Positions 25,548 to 33,593 are shown, counted from the stretch's first letter. The stretch is 64,000 nt of DNA from an uncultured bacterium (GCA_938002255.1 CALLAL010000006.1:17812-81811); one strand, 5' to 3'. Numbers and translations: made by a program. Notes: a model not told the origin generated them from the sequence alone.

Positions 25548-25741
25548 GGTCAGCTTCGTGTTTCTCATCTCAACAGTGGTGGTGGCTTTTATAGGTTCTA
25601 TCAAACAAAAGTTTACCCACTGTCTTTGGCTGATCACTAAAGAATAGTTAAAATAGATTCATCAGCGAGGGCCGTGGGTAGTTGAAATATTACCACGGCC
25701 CTCAATATGTTGAGCCGTGGGATAATGATCCTCACGGCTTA
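25548..25741 (+). ncRNA. Candidate structured leader or small RNA
   Basis: Three stacked secondary-structure elements occur between a good promoter and the GAF gene. First, a two-part helix: 25548-25554 pairs with 25629-25635 and, inside it, ACAGTGG (25573-25579) pairs with CCACTGT (25617-25623). Second, a perfect 11-bp hairpin, GAGGGCCGTGG (25667-25677) with CCACGGCCCTC (25693-25703). Third, a hairpin at 25711-25741 (AGCCGTG with CACGGCT plus an inner GGAT/ATCC). The second and third share GCCGTGG arms and could exchange partners. No T-run follows either, so they are not plain terminators. No known riboswitch class was recognised. Confidence 0.45.
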
Positions 25742-25782
25742 TTTATTCCCTGAAAAACCATTTTATGAAAGGGGGTGTAACT

Positions 25783-26388
25783 ATGGAAAGCAATAGGGAG
25801 CAATATGTTACGAGTCTCTATGAGCTGGCTGCAAACATTAACTCAGCCCGCGCTCCTGAGTCCATCCTCCAGTCTCTGGTCGAGGGCATGGCTAAAGCCA
25901 TGGGAGCGAAAGGATGCTCGATCATGCTTCTTTCGCCAGACAGAAAGGTATTGCTTCATACAGCAGCCTACGGACTCAGTGATTGGTATGTGAGAAAAGG
26001 CCCGGTATCTGCCGATAAAAGTATTTCCGAAGCCTTAGAAGGCAAGCCCGTGGCGGTTCTGGATGCAACGGTAGATCCACGGATTCAGTATCAGGAGCAG
26101 GCCGGGAAAGAGGGCATTGTGTCTATCTTATCCGTTCCCATGATGCTGAGGGAAGACATCATTGGTGTGCTTCGAATCTATTCAGGAGAACGGAGGTATT
26201 TCAACCTGGACGATATGTATTTTGCCGCTGCTGTGGCCAACCTTGGAGCTATTGCCCTTGAAAATGCCAGGCTGTACGAGGCGGTGCAGAAAGATTACGA
26301 GACATTCAGGCGGGATATGCTCGAATGGCGTGCGGCTTTGGGATACGAATGGATGCTGGGGGAAACGGTAACGCCTCCGGAAGAGTAA
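25783..26388 (+). CDS. Stand-alone GAF-domain protein
   Basis: 201 residues from ATG 25783, preceded by AAAGGGGGTG at proper distance. One GAF domain spans residues 20-165 (GAKGCSIMLLSPD, LSVPMMLREDIIGVLRIYS, AIALENARLYE), then a short helical tail. GAF domains bind small molecules (cyclic nucleotides, haem, other ligands) or mediate dimerisation; no output domain is present, so it probably works with a partner. It has its own promoter and a long structured leader. Confidence 0.8.
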   Translation: MESNREQYVTSLYELAANINSARAPESILQSLVEGMAKAMGAKGCSIMLLSPDRKVLLHTAAYGLSDWYVRKGPVSADKSISEALEGKPVAVLDATVDPRIQYQEQAGKEGIVSILSVPMMLREDIIGVLRIYSGERRYFNLDDMYFAAAVANLGAIALENARLYEAVQKDYETFRRDMLEWRAALGYEWMLGETVTPPEE

Positions 26389-26393
26389 AAGAA

Positions 26394-27299
26394 TTACCAC
26401 CAGCGCCAGAGTGCGATGATGAAAGTGATCAGGAACACAAAGATCAGGTTCACATAAGCCATGAAATAAAACACCTTCTCAGGTAATGTTTTCTTCTTTT
26501 TTGTGGCCACTGATATCAAATCTCCCACAAGGGGCATTTTTATAATTTTTTCTTCTCCATGAGGAGCCGTGCCGAGGGCTTCTGTTAAATCATTGCCTGC
26601 CAGATGTTTTCTGACGTGATTTCCCTCCACCCACAGTCTGCTGGAACTGACGTCATAAATTTTCCCTTTATAAGCAATGTAGGCTGGTTTTTTGTCCGTT
26701 CCATCGAAACGTGATAATTCGTCTGCCGTATATTCTTTCTTTTTCTCAAGAGGAAGCTGAACTATTTTTTTCCTCAATTTAGGCCCGATGACGAACGTGA
26801 CGATGGAAGCGGAGCTTACCATGATGAAAAACAGGATCAGTTTAATGCCCAAAAGCATTCCAAACCTGGTCGTATAAAATGCTTCCCAGGCCGGAATCCG
26901 TGCAATGGTGAGGGGAATACCTGTTGCGGTAAGCAGGAAGATCCCAAGCCAGCCCAGGATCAATTCCCCTTTCGGCAATCCCTTTGCGGCATAGGCGGGT
27001 TTGAGGAGGATGTGAACATAGAGAATGGTTCCGAACCAGGCGATGGCGGTCAGGAGGTGCAAATAACCGATGATCAGCCTGATCCCCTTTTGAAAGGGGC
27101 GGAGAGGGCGGTATTGCCCCTTTGCCTGCAAGTCTTCTCTAAAGCCTTCTCCCTCTTTGGTTAATTCTCCCCCTGTTGGATCGACGTGGCAATGCAGACA
27201 GTCGAAGGTCGTCTGCTCGGCATATTCGGGGGTTCCGTGGGAGAAAAAGGGTAAGAATAAAAGGTACCCCCCTAAAAGAAATAGGCCTATGATCTTCAT
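26394..27299 (-). CDS. Haem c / CopD-like / cytochrome b5 fusion membrane protein
   Basis: 301 residues with three parts. An export signal and one CLHCH haem c motif lie near the N-terminus (residues 1-60); four hydrophobic helices (70-190) resemble the CopD/DUF2269 membrane domain; a cytochrome b5-like segment follows (YTADELSRFDGTDKKPAYIA ... VRKHLAGNDLTEAL) with a possible haem-ligand His; and a last helix closes. ATG 27299 is used; a TTG at 27305 is also possible. It lies 92 bp downstream of the octahaem cytochrome gene on the same strand, so it is a likely membrane electron partner for that enzyme. The combination of modules is unusual. Confidence 0.7.
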   Translation of the reverse strand: MKIIGLFLLGGYLLFLPFFSHGTPEYAEQTTFDCLHCHVDPTGGELTKEGEGFREDLQAKGQYRPLRPFQKGIRLIIGYLHLLTAIAWFGTILYVHILLKPAYAAKGLPKGELILGWLGIFLLTATGIPLTIARIPAWEAFYTTRFGMLLGIKLILFFIMVSSASIVTFVIGPKLRKKIVQLPLEKKKEYTADELSRFDGTDKKPAYIAYKGKIYDVSSSRLWVEGNHVRKHLAGNDLTEALGTAPHGEEKIIKMPLVGDLISVATKKKKTLPEKVFYFMAYVNLIFVFLITFIIALWRWW

Positions 27300-27353
27300 G
27301 GGCAATTCATTTTACTAGAATAAAAGGGTGAACGCAAGAGGAGAAATGAGGGG

Positions 27354-27384
27354 GGGAGGAGTTCCCAGAAAGGAAACTCCTCCC
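27354..27384 (-). other. Intercistronic hairpin
   Basis: GGGAGGAGTTCC (27354-27365) pairs with GGAAACTCCTCCC (27372-27384) with a one-base bulge and a 6-base loop. It lies 6 bp past the stop of the octahaem cytochrome gene and before its downstream gene. No T-run on either strand, so it may protect mRNA or attenuate rather than fully terminate. Confidence 0.5.
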
Positions 27385-27390
27385 ATGAAG

Positions 27391-28638
27391 TCATTTTTTC
27401 GTTTTAGCACGCAGATCCGCAGCCTTCTCTTTAATCTCTGTCAGGCTCTGTTGCATTTTACTCCAACCGTACCACAAGGCATAGTCGGGATTGGCGTGAA
27501 ATGTTCCCTGGAAGGTTCTCATTCGATGTTCGAGGAACATGACAAAGAGTTTTTGCTCGATGGTGGTCGGAGCATCGTGAAACGTAAGAAGGTCAGGGAA
27601 TGGATAAGCATAATTTTTAGGTTTGGGAAGGATGCCATCCTTGTAGAGATCAGCCACAATGCGAATGGCTTCCGCCATCACACGGTCCGCATCCTTGATG
27701 ATTTGATCCCCTTTTTCCAGTTCAGCCTTTGCAAAATTGATGGAATGACATTGGTTGCATGCTTTCAGCATTTTGTCACGTTCTTTTTGCCAGCTTTCTT
27801 GAGTCAATCGGGCCAAGTCAGCGGCTTTTACCGCTTCAAGTCGTCCCGTGGGTTTTCCATCTGGATCGAGCACACCGAGTCCTTGAAGGATCGTTGCTCG
27901 GTCCGCTGCCCATTGTTTATCCTCCGGCATGGGCAGTCGAACCGCCAGAAAACCCCATGCCGTTCTCACTTCATGACTTCCTTCTTGCATATGACAGGTC
28001 TGACAGGTGGGTGCCGATGCAGTGGCTGGGAGCGTCTTATTCTGTTTCAAAAGAAAACGAACTCCATGCTTTGAGCCTGAGTACATCTCCCATTGAGGAT
28101 GATCAAACCCCATATGGCAAGTCTGACAAGCCTGGGGCTGTTTTGCTTCTACCACGGAAAAGGTGTGTCGCGTATGGCAGGCATCGCAGGAAGCGAGGCC
28201 AAATCCGGCTCCGCTTTTTTTCAACTCCTTTATTTCCGCTTCGGTTTTCATTCCAATCTTATGGCATCCCCCACACCCCTTCATTCCTTCCATTAAGGAC
28301 ATGGGCTGCCAGTGGGCCGTGGGCATGGCTTTCATCGCCGTCCATGCATGAGCATGTTTTCCAGACTTAAACTCCTTCACCCGTTTGTCATGACAGGTCG
28401 CGCAGGTGTCCGGTGTGGGGATCTTGGCCTTTGCAACATCTTGGCGGGATTTGTGCTCAGAGCCGTGGCATTCTGCGCATCCGATCTTATTTTTACTATG
28501 TTTGCTCAGTTGCCAATCGTTTACAATTCCAGGGGTTACTCTCTTATGGCATTCCACACAAATTTGTGCATTTGTTGTCGGGGATAACAAAAAGGTCCCC
28601 AAAAAAATGAAAAGGGCAAGGCGTAATCTGTTTCTCAT
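27391..28638 (-). CDS. Octahaem cytochrome c, hydroxylamine oxidoreductase family
   Basis: 415 residues with a signal peptide ending at TTNA and exactly eight CxxCH motifs (CVECH, CAECH, CATCH, CGGCH, CDACH, CQTCH, CQTCH, CNQCH). GFDHPQWEMYSGSKHGVRF and the helical C-terminal half (KACNQCHSINFAKAELEKGD onward) are typical of the HAO family, closest to the epsilon/deltaproteobacterial HAO proteins. Those are thought to work as reductases of nitrite or hydroxylamine rather than as P460 oxidases; whether the crosslinking Tyr is present cannot be settled by eye. Periplasmic. AAGGAGG precedes the ATG. Downstream is a haem b/c membrane protein that may supply electrons. Confidence 0.85.
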   Translation of the reverse strand: MRNRLRLALFIFLGTFLLSPTTNAQICVECHKRVTPGIVNDWQLSKHSKNKIGCAECHGSEHKSRQDVAKAKIPTPDTCATCHDKRVKEFKSGKHAHAWTAMKAMPTAHWQPMSLMEGMKGCGGCHKIGMKTEAEIKELKKSGAGFGLASCDACHTRHTFSVVEAKQPQACQTCHMGFDHPQWEMYSGSKHGVRFLLKQNKTLPATASAPTCQTCHMQEGSHEVRTAWGFLAVRLPMPEDKQWAADRATILQGLGVLDPDGKPTGRLEAVKAADLARLTQESWQKERDKMLKACNQCHSINFAKAELEKGDQIIKDADRVMAEAIRIVADLYKDGILPKPKNYAYPFPDLLTFHDAPTTIEQKLFVMFLEHRMRTFQGTFHANPDYALWYGWSKMQQSLTEIKEKAADLRAKTKK

Positions 28639-28731
28639 GTTTTACGTTCCTCCTTTCCGACAATTTGTAACAAAATAGATTTTCTGAAATTTTTTGTCTA
28701 AAAGGTTTTCATACCTCCTTTCGGATAGGTT

Positions 28732-28788
28732 GAATAAGCGTTTAACATTATTTATAATGAAATTGTAAATTAAATACAATGCTTATTC
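28732..28788. repeat. Nested inverted repeats in a divergent promoter region
   Basis: GAATAAGC (28732-28739) pairs with GCTTATTC (28781-28788). Inside are ATTGTA/TACAAT (28762-28767, 28775-28780) and CATTAT/ATAATG around 28746-28759. The stretch is AT-rich and lies between the divergent octahaem cytochrome gene and the gene at 28938, so it may hold operators or form a structured leader of the cytochrome mRNA. Confidence 0.4.
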
Positions 28789-28851
28789 TCAAGCCTTTGG
28801 TTTCATACAAAATAACTCAACTCATTATAGCCATCCTTCAAATATAAACTT

Positions 28852-28865
28852 TTGACTTAAGTCAA
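28852..28865 (+). promoter_or_regulatory. Crp/Fnr-family operator (TTGACTTAAGTCAA)
   Basis: A perfect 14-bp palindrome that extends to 18 bp (28850-28867). It is 73 bp before the ATG at 28938 and about 214 bp before the divergent cytochrome start at 28638. Identical to the site before norC. Confidence 0.7.
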
Positions 28866-28937
28866 AAAAATCTAATCAGGGTAGGCTTTATGAAGTAAGG
28901 GAGAATAGAGATTCAGTTCAAAGGAGGTATGAAGAAT

Positions 28938-29381
28938 ATGACCCACGAATATTCTGGAAAGTATGCCTCAAAACATCCGGCAGGAACCAAACCGAACGAA
29001 GAGATTGCGAGAATGATTCAGGAAAAATCCCCCGGCCGTGAGCTCGCCTGTGGAATGGCTGAAAAGATTTCGAAAGAGCTGAAGGTCAGCCTCTCAGAGG
29101 TTGGAAAGACTGCTGATTTACTGGGAGTAAAGATCAAAAAATGTCAACTTGGCCTCTTTGGTTGGGGTAATCAACCGAACCACGGCAAAGACATCCATCC
29201 GGCCGGGTCTGTCCCGATGGAGATCGAAAGGGCTCTTCAAGAAGTCGTTGAAGGGGGAAGGGTTACATGCGCTTCGATCTGGGCGATTGCCGATCGATTG
29301 GGTATAGAGCGGAAAGCCATCTCAACCGCCTGCGAAACCTTAGGGCTCAAGGTCCGCGCCTGTCAGCTTGGCACCTTCTAA
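28938..29381 (+). CDS. Duplicated-module protein with CQLG motifs, unknown function
   Basis: 147 residues made of two similar modules of about 60 residues. Both begin HPAG(T/S) and contain a helix-turn-helix-like stretch (KVSLSEVGKTADLLGVKIK in the first, GIERKAISTACETLGLKVR in the second). Both end in CQLG(L/T)F, and each has one further Cys (LACGMA, VTCASI). ATG 28938 is preferred to ATG 28929 because AAGGAGGT directly abuts the latter. A Crp/Fnr-type palindrome is 73 bp upstream. It may be a small DNA-binding or metal-sensing protein; that is inference from the fold-like pattern. Family not recognised. Confidence 0.7.
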   Translation: MTHEYSGKYASKHPAGTKPNEEIARMIQEKSPGRELACGMAEKISKELKVSLSEVGKTADLLGVKIKKCQLGLFGWGNQPNHGKDIHPAGSVPMEIERALQEVVEGGRVTCASIWAIADRLGIERKAISTACETLGLKVRACQLGTF

Positions 29382-29833
29382 ATTAAATTGTTTAAACACC
29401 AAAGTTGGAACGATCCAGTGGAATGTGGGGCGGGGAGTCCCCTTGAACTTAAAAAATAAAATTCTTAATAGAGTATTATGGGTTGCGGTGAAGGGAGTTG
29501 TCCAGATGATTCCTCTTACGCATTTTCTTGAAACTTTAACCTCTTTGCTATCAGGGCAAAGATGGATTCTGTGTATCTGCCACTCTGAACAATAAGCAGG
29601 CATTGGTCACAACCCCGCGTAGGGCTTCAATAACTGGGGGATGGTTAAAGCGAAAGAGCGTGAAACTCCCTGTAAAAACTGGTGCTGGAAACCGGTTTGA
29701 ATAGACGTATTCTCCAAACCTATTCTCTTTGTTTTTCTACCCGGAAAAAAAGAGAGCGTCATCAACCATGAGGTGCATCCATGTCATCATGATGAGCAGG
29801 AGGAAAAAGGAGGTCGCTTTTCATCAAGGATCT
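29382..29833. other. 452 bp without a recognised gene
   Basis: Between two genes whose 3' ends converge. Open frames here have no family resemblance and no convincing ribosome sites. No T-tailed hairpin, repeat or tRNA was seen. An imperfect hairpin AACTGGTGCTGGAAACCGGTT lies near 29678-29698. Confidence 0.5.
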
Positions 29834-30655
29834 TCACCTAACAAAAGCAATCTTCTCCGCACATTCCTTCAAGAGATGATAGGCGGAGCCTCCCTGCCTC
29901 AGAAGCTTTAGCATCCGATCAGAGTTCAGGATCCGAATGCCTGCCATTACCCTAACGCCCTTCGTGAAAAAGGCATCAGGGAGAAGGCTGGCGGTGGGAC
30001 CTATGATCGCTGTGCGTTTTTCGTTGGAGATCCATGACAGAACTGAATCAATGGTATGATTGACGATGGCGGTTCCAGTGATGATCACCACCTGTGAATT
30101 CTCAATGGCTGTTTTCAATTCGGAATCTGGTTTAAAATATTTGATCTCCTCTGGTCTCAGGGCTGAAGGATTCTTCTCGATAATGTAAAACGGGTTTCCC
30201 ATGGCTTTCAGCCTCCTGATGTAGGGACCAAAAGCCCCGATCAATGAGACCGTTTCACGAGGCTGGATGTGAAGCAAGTCGAAACCATCCTTATCTACAA
30301 CTAGTTGATAGTCTTTTGGGTTTTCCGATTCGATGATCCATTGAGAAAGTCCATTGAGGGTTGCAATGCCAATGGCGCTTTTCAATACATTAGGGTCAAG
30401 TGAGTAAGGAACGATTTCAGAAGCAGATTTTCCGTCCAGATTTCCAGCCGACGGCATTCTGGCCGCAGAGGTGGGGCAACAGACCGCCTCGGGAACTTCT
30501 CCAATGGGCGTAAAGGCGCAACCGGCATGGCCGCTTGAGAGCTTTACGCCCGTGAAGAAGACTCCGATCACCAGATCTCCCACCCGAACTTCTTCGAGTG
30601 GGGCAGGAGACTTTTCCTTTACCATCGCGATGGTATCTGCGATCACCGTTGACAT
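29834..30655 (-). CDS. DUF364/DUF4213 protein, third gene of the norCB operon
   Basis: 273 residues. The N-terminal part (VRVGDLVIGVFFTGVKLSSGHAG) fits DUF4213 and the C-terminal half (VSLIGAFGPYIRRLKAMG, VVIITGTAIVNHTIDSVL, IIGPTASLLPDAFF, GIRILNSDRMLKLLRQGG) fits DUF364, a Rossmann-like putative heavy-metal chelating domain. Known relatives occur near molybdenum, nickel or tetrapyrrole genes, but no activity is established. It starts 31 bp after norB with an AAGGTG ribosome site, so it is very likely in the NO-reductase operon. Confidence 0.8.
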   Translation of the reverse strand: MSTVIADTIAMVKEKSPAPLEEVRVGDLVIGVFFTGVKLSSGHAGCAFTPIGEVPEAVCCPTSAARMPSAGNLDGKSASEIVPYSLDPNVLKSAIGIATLNGLSQWIIESENPKDYQLVVDKDGFDLLHIQPRETVSLIGAFGPYIRRLKAMGNPFYIIEKNPSALRPEEIKYFKPDSELKTAIENSQVVIITGTAIVNHTIDSVLSWISNEKRTAIIGPTASLLPDAFFTKGVRVMAGIRILNSDRMLKLLRQGGSAYHLLKECAEKIAFVR

Positions 30656-30686
30656 ATCACCTTTTTCCCATCCTTCTTATTTGAAC

Positions 30687-32006
30687 TCAACTGCTTTCCT
30701 TTGTGGCCAGACCTATTACATCAAGGACGTACACAAGGGTTCCAATCAGGAAGGCAATGCCTGTATAGAACACCCCAATGATCCAGGGCCTCATAAATCC
30801 CTGAACTGTTAGAAAATCTATCCCCAACCCTCTCTGAAAATAAGATTGAATCAGCCCCGCTGCTCCGAAGGCAAGTCCCATGACCATCATGGAAGTCGTT
30901 GTGATCCAGAAGGCCCAGAACCCCTTTTTCTGATTAAATTGTTCCAATCCTTTCAATCTGGGAAGGGCAAAATAGACGATGGTTAGAACGAGCATGGCAT
31001 AGGCCCCAAAAAACGCCATATGACCATGAGAGGTTGTGACCTGTGTTCCATGAGTCCAGCGGTTCACCTGGGGAAGGGTATGAATCACACCCCAGACACC
31101 TGCACCGATAAAATGGAAGATGGCACAACCAACCGCCCAGTAAAGGGCCAGGCGGTTTTTGACCTCAAGCTTGCGATGTCGTACGTGGTTGAGGGTATCA
31201 AAGACCATGAAAAGGATTGGAAGAGGTTCCATGGCACTGAAGATTCCTCCCCACCAGAGCCAGTATTCTGGAGTCCCGATCCAGTAATAATGATGACCTG
31301 TTCCAATGATTCCTGTAATCAGGACAAGCCCAACCTCGATATAAAGCCATTTCTCTATGACCTGTCGTTCCACACCGGTCAACTTGAGCAATACAAAGGC
31401 CATAATGGCAGCGGCGATCAATTCAAAGGCTCCTTCTACCCAGAGATGAACGACCCACCACCAGTAATAGTAGTCGAGGGTGAGATTCTTAAAAAAAGGA
31501 ATTCCGAACAGCCACATCACCGCAAGCATGACAATGCCACCCAAGAGCATGCCCTGGATAGCAGTCCACTTTTTGGTCCGGATCATAGTCATGAAGATAT
31601 TGAAGATGAAGATAAGGGCAATCACAACAATGGCCCATTTTAATTCGACGGGTAATTCGAGAAGAGGCCTTCCAGCTGTCCAACCAAAAAGAAATCCAAT
31701 CACAGCGACCAAACCGCCTATGAGAAGAAGCCAGAACTGTAGATTGGCAAGCTTTGTGCTGTAGAGTTCTGTTCCGGATTCCTCCGGGACGATATAGTAA
31801 GCCCCTCCCATGAATCCAAAGAGTAGCCAGACCACTAAAAGATTGGTATGGATGGCTCTTGCGGTATTGAAGGGAAGGAGGCCAATAAGAGGATCGGGCC
31901 AGACATATTTGGCTGCCAGGAGAAGTCCCAAGATCACCTGGAGACCAAAGAAAACCGCAGAGATGACAAAGTATTTAATCGCTACTTTTTGTGATTCGTA
32001 AGTCAT
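30687..32006 (-). CDS. norB: Nitric oxide reductase catalytic subunit NorB (cNOR type)
   Basis: 439 residues with 12 membrane helices, the usual length for cNorB rather than the fused quinol-type enzyme. Expected ligands are in place: His53 and His329 for haem b, His327 for haem b3, and His187, His238 and His239 for the non-haem iron. The conserved Glu pair follows His187 at 191 and 195 (HLWVEGAFELI). It reduces 2 NO to N2O at the inner membrane with electrons from NorC. Ribosome site AGGAGGA. Order is norC-norB-DUF364 with a Crp/Fnr-type site before norC. Confidence 0.93.
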   Translation of the reverse strand: MTYESQKVAIKYFVISAVFFGLQVILGLLLAAKYVWPDPLIGLLPFNTARAIHTNLLVVWLLFGFMGGAYYIVPEESGTELYSTKLANLQFWLLLIGGLVAVIGFLFGWTAGRPLLELPVELKWAIVVIALIFIFNIFMTMIRTKKWTAIQGMLLGGIVMLAVMWLFGIPFFKNLTLDYYYWWWVVHLWVEGAFELIAAAIMAFVLLKLTGVERQVIEKWLYIEVGLVLITGIIGTGHHYYWIGTPEYWLWWGGIFSAMEPLPILFMVFDTLNHVRHRKLEVKNRLALYWAVGCAIFHFIGAGVWGVIHTLPQVNRWTHGTQVTTSHGHMAFFGAYAMLVLTIVYFALPRLKGLEQFNQKKGFWAFWITTTSMMVMGLAFGAAGLIQSYFQRGLGIDFLTVQGFMRPWIIGVFYTGIAFLIGTLVYVLDVIGLATKESS

Positions 32007-32090
32007 ATGTTCCTCCTTTTATTAGAAATAGGTCGGAGTTTTTAGTTCGGAGTGCTTTTTTGTCACCCAACTCCAAACTCATTAATAGAA

Positions 32091-32786
32091 TTATTTGAGC
32101 CCTGCCAGAAAACTCACCAAGGCCTGCACCTCATCTTCGGAAAGCTGAGGGTAGGCTGGCATCTGAGTTACGGGGTTAATCGATTTCGGGTTTTTAATTA
32201 ACTGGGCAAGCCATGAAGTATCCCTTTTTGCGCCGATATGAGAAAGGTCAGGGCCGATGACTCCTCCCTGTCCTCCGATCCGATGGCAGAGATCGCACCG
32301 ATTCTGATTGTAAACATTTTTCCCTTTTAAAATCTGGGCCGTTTCCTCGAGAGGGGCTCCAGTGATCTTAGCTACTGTGATTGGTTTGGGTGGCCATTGG
32401 TTGGTATCGATAGCATCCACCCATTTCAAAAAAGCAATCAACTTATTGATTTCGTCGTCAGTAAGTTTCTGATTGGGCATCTTTCGTCGATGAGGGTCAG
32501 GGGAATCCGGGTTTTTTAAAAATTGTTTTAGCCAGGTGTCTCCTCTGGAGGAATAAACCTTAGTCATATCTGGAGCATAATAGGCTCCGATCCCAAGGAT
32601 CGTGTGGCAGTCATTGCAATTATATTTGTGCCAGACCCTCTTTCCCATAACGACCTCATCGGTTAGTTTGTCTGTATTCGTGCGTTTCGGAATGGTCGAA
32701 TGGGTGTCGATGGTGAGCCAGATGAAGACGGCCGAACAGATGACCGTCCCCCAGATGAAGAAATTTCTCGCTGCTTTCTTCTCCAT
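32091..32786 (-). CDS. norC: NorC with an extra C-terminal cytochrome c domain
   Basis: 231 residues, against about 150 for ordinary NorC. Residues 1-150 are NorC: a membrane anchor (FFIWGTVICSAVFIWLTI), then CNDCHTILGIGAYYAPDMTKV and a Met-containing ligand region (RKMPNQ). Residues 160-231 form a second cytochrome c domain with CDLCH, GGVIGPDLSHIG and a distal Met (TQMPAYPQLS). It should pass electrons to NorB through two haems c. AAAGGAGGA lies before the ATG. A perfect Crp/Fnr-type palindrome is 85 bp upstream. Confidence 0.9.
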   Translation of the reverse strand: MEKKAARNFFIWGTVICSAVFIWLTIDTHSTIPKRTNTDKLTDEVVMGKRVWHKYNCNDCHTILGIGAYYAPDMTKVYSSRGDTWLKQFLKNPDSPDPHRRKMPNQKLTDDEINKLIAFLKWVDAIDTNQWPPKPITVAKITGAPLEETAQILKGKNVYNQNRCDLCHRIGGQGGVIGPDLSHIGAKRDTSWLAQLIKNPKSINPVTQMPAYPQLSEDEVQALVSFLAGLK

Positions 32787-32870
32787 AAAGTCCTCCTTTT
32801 CAGTTCTGTTTCACAAAGGAATGGATTGATTCTTTTAAAAAAAAGATCTCTCTGAAAATGGCAAAAATCA

Positions 32871-32884
32871 TTGACTTAAGTCAA
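32871..32884 (-). promoter_or_regulatory. Crp/Fnr-family operator (TTGACTTAAGTCAA)
   Basis: A perfect 14-bp palindrome centred about 91 bp before the norC start codon. NO-reductase genes in other bacteria are commonly activated by Dnr/Nnr-type regulators at sites of this form. Confidence 0.75.
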
Positions 32885-32936
32885 AACGATTGAGTTTTAA
32901 ATTAAAAAATTGAGAGGGGGGGACATCTGATTAAAA

Positions 32937-33593
32937 CTAATGGACAGCAAAATATTTTTTAAATTCCTTCCATTTCTTTTCTCCAATTCCTTTCACCTGT
33001 TTCAGCTCGTCGACGGAGTGGAACCTTTTTCTTCTTTGTCGATAGGCAATAATTTCTTGAGCGAGTGATTCTCCAATCCCCGGGATCAGGTAGAGCTCTT
33101 CGATGGTGACCTGATTGAGGTCAAGAGGGATATTGAAGACGAGCAGTTTATTGGCATCCATCCTTCCGATTTTTATTTTGATCTGCTCCCCTTCGCTTCT
33201 TGCCACTCCTGCCAGTAGAGAGGGGGATATCTTTTGAATCGTGATGAGCGTTCCGGTTTTGAGAACTTCATTAGACAAATCTGGATCAATCGAAGCCGAT
33301 CCCTTTAGGCCGCCTACCTTCTCGATGACCTCTTTGAGAGAGGGTGAATGTTGGAAGAGATAGACCCCGGGTTTCCAAACCTCTCCCGCAACCTCTACCA
33401 CAAATTCTTTACAGACTGCTTCCGGGAGAGAAGGGGAAGGGGGGTGAAATTTGAAGTAGAAAAGACTAAAGAGGAAAAGGGCTAAAACGAAGAGGAAGAG
33501 TTGCTGGCTTATTGAAAAATACGGAATAGAGAGTGCGGATTGCGAAGTAAAAAAGGATTTTAACTTCTGTTTTATGAATTCCAAAATCCGCAT
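32937..33593 (-). CDS. comEA: ComEA-like DNA-binding protein
   Basis: 218 residues. One membrane helix (LFLFVLALFLFSLFYF) is followed by an SLBB-type domain (VVEVAGEVWKPGVYLF..., residues 65-130) and two helix-hairpin-helix motifs (TIEELYLIPGIGESLAQEIIAYR, SVDELKQVKGIGEKKWKEF). The layout matches ComEA, which binds incoming DNA outside the inner membrane in competence. No comEC is in view. The first 25 or so residues are encoded by an intergenic repeat (33528-33612), so the native start may lie further in or the repeat was recruited. Confidence 0.82.
   Translation of the reverse strand: MRILEFIKQKLKSFFTSQSALSIPYFSISQQLFLFVLALFLFSLFYFKFHPPSPSLPEAVCKEFVVEVAGEVWKPGVYLFQHSPSLKEVIEKVGGLKGSASIDPDLSNEVLKTGTLITIQKISPSLLAGVARSEGEQIKIKIGRMDANKLLVFNIPLDLNQVTIEELYLIPGIGESLAQEIIAYRQRRKRFHSVDELKQVKGIGEKKWKEFKKYFAVH

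Noticed and set aside
25667..25741. Hairpins as rho-independent terminators of the kinase gene
   Set aside because: Neither hairpin is followed by a T-run, and they lie downstream of a fresh promoter.
25527..25782. Known riboswitch (cyclic-di-GMP or molybdenum cofactor class)
   Set aside because: The conserved sequence blocks of those classes were not found; only hairpin geometry is present.
27328..28074. 248-codon open frame on the plus strand
   Set aside because: It lies wholly opposite the octahaem cytochrome gene, has no family resemblance and reflects codon bias of that gene.
29382..29833. Small genes or a riboswitch between the CQLG protein and DUF364
   Set aside because: Open frames lack ribosome sites and family similarity, and the hairpin near 29690 is imperfect.
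31020..31643. 207-codon open frame on the plus strand
   Set aside because: Antisense to norB with low-complexity composition and no ribosome site.
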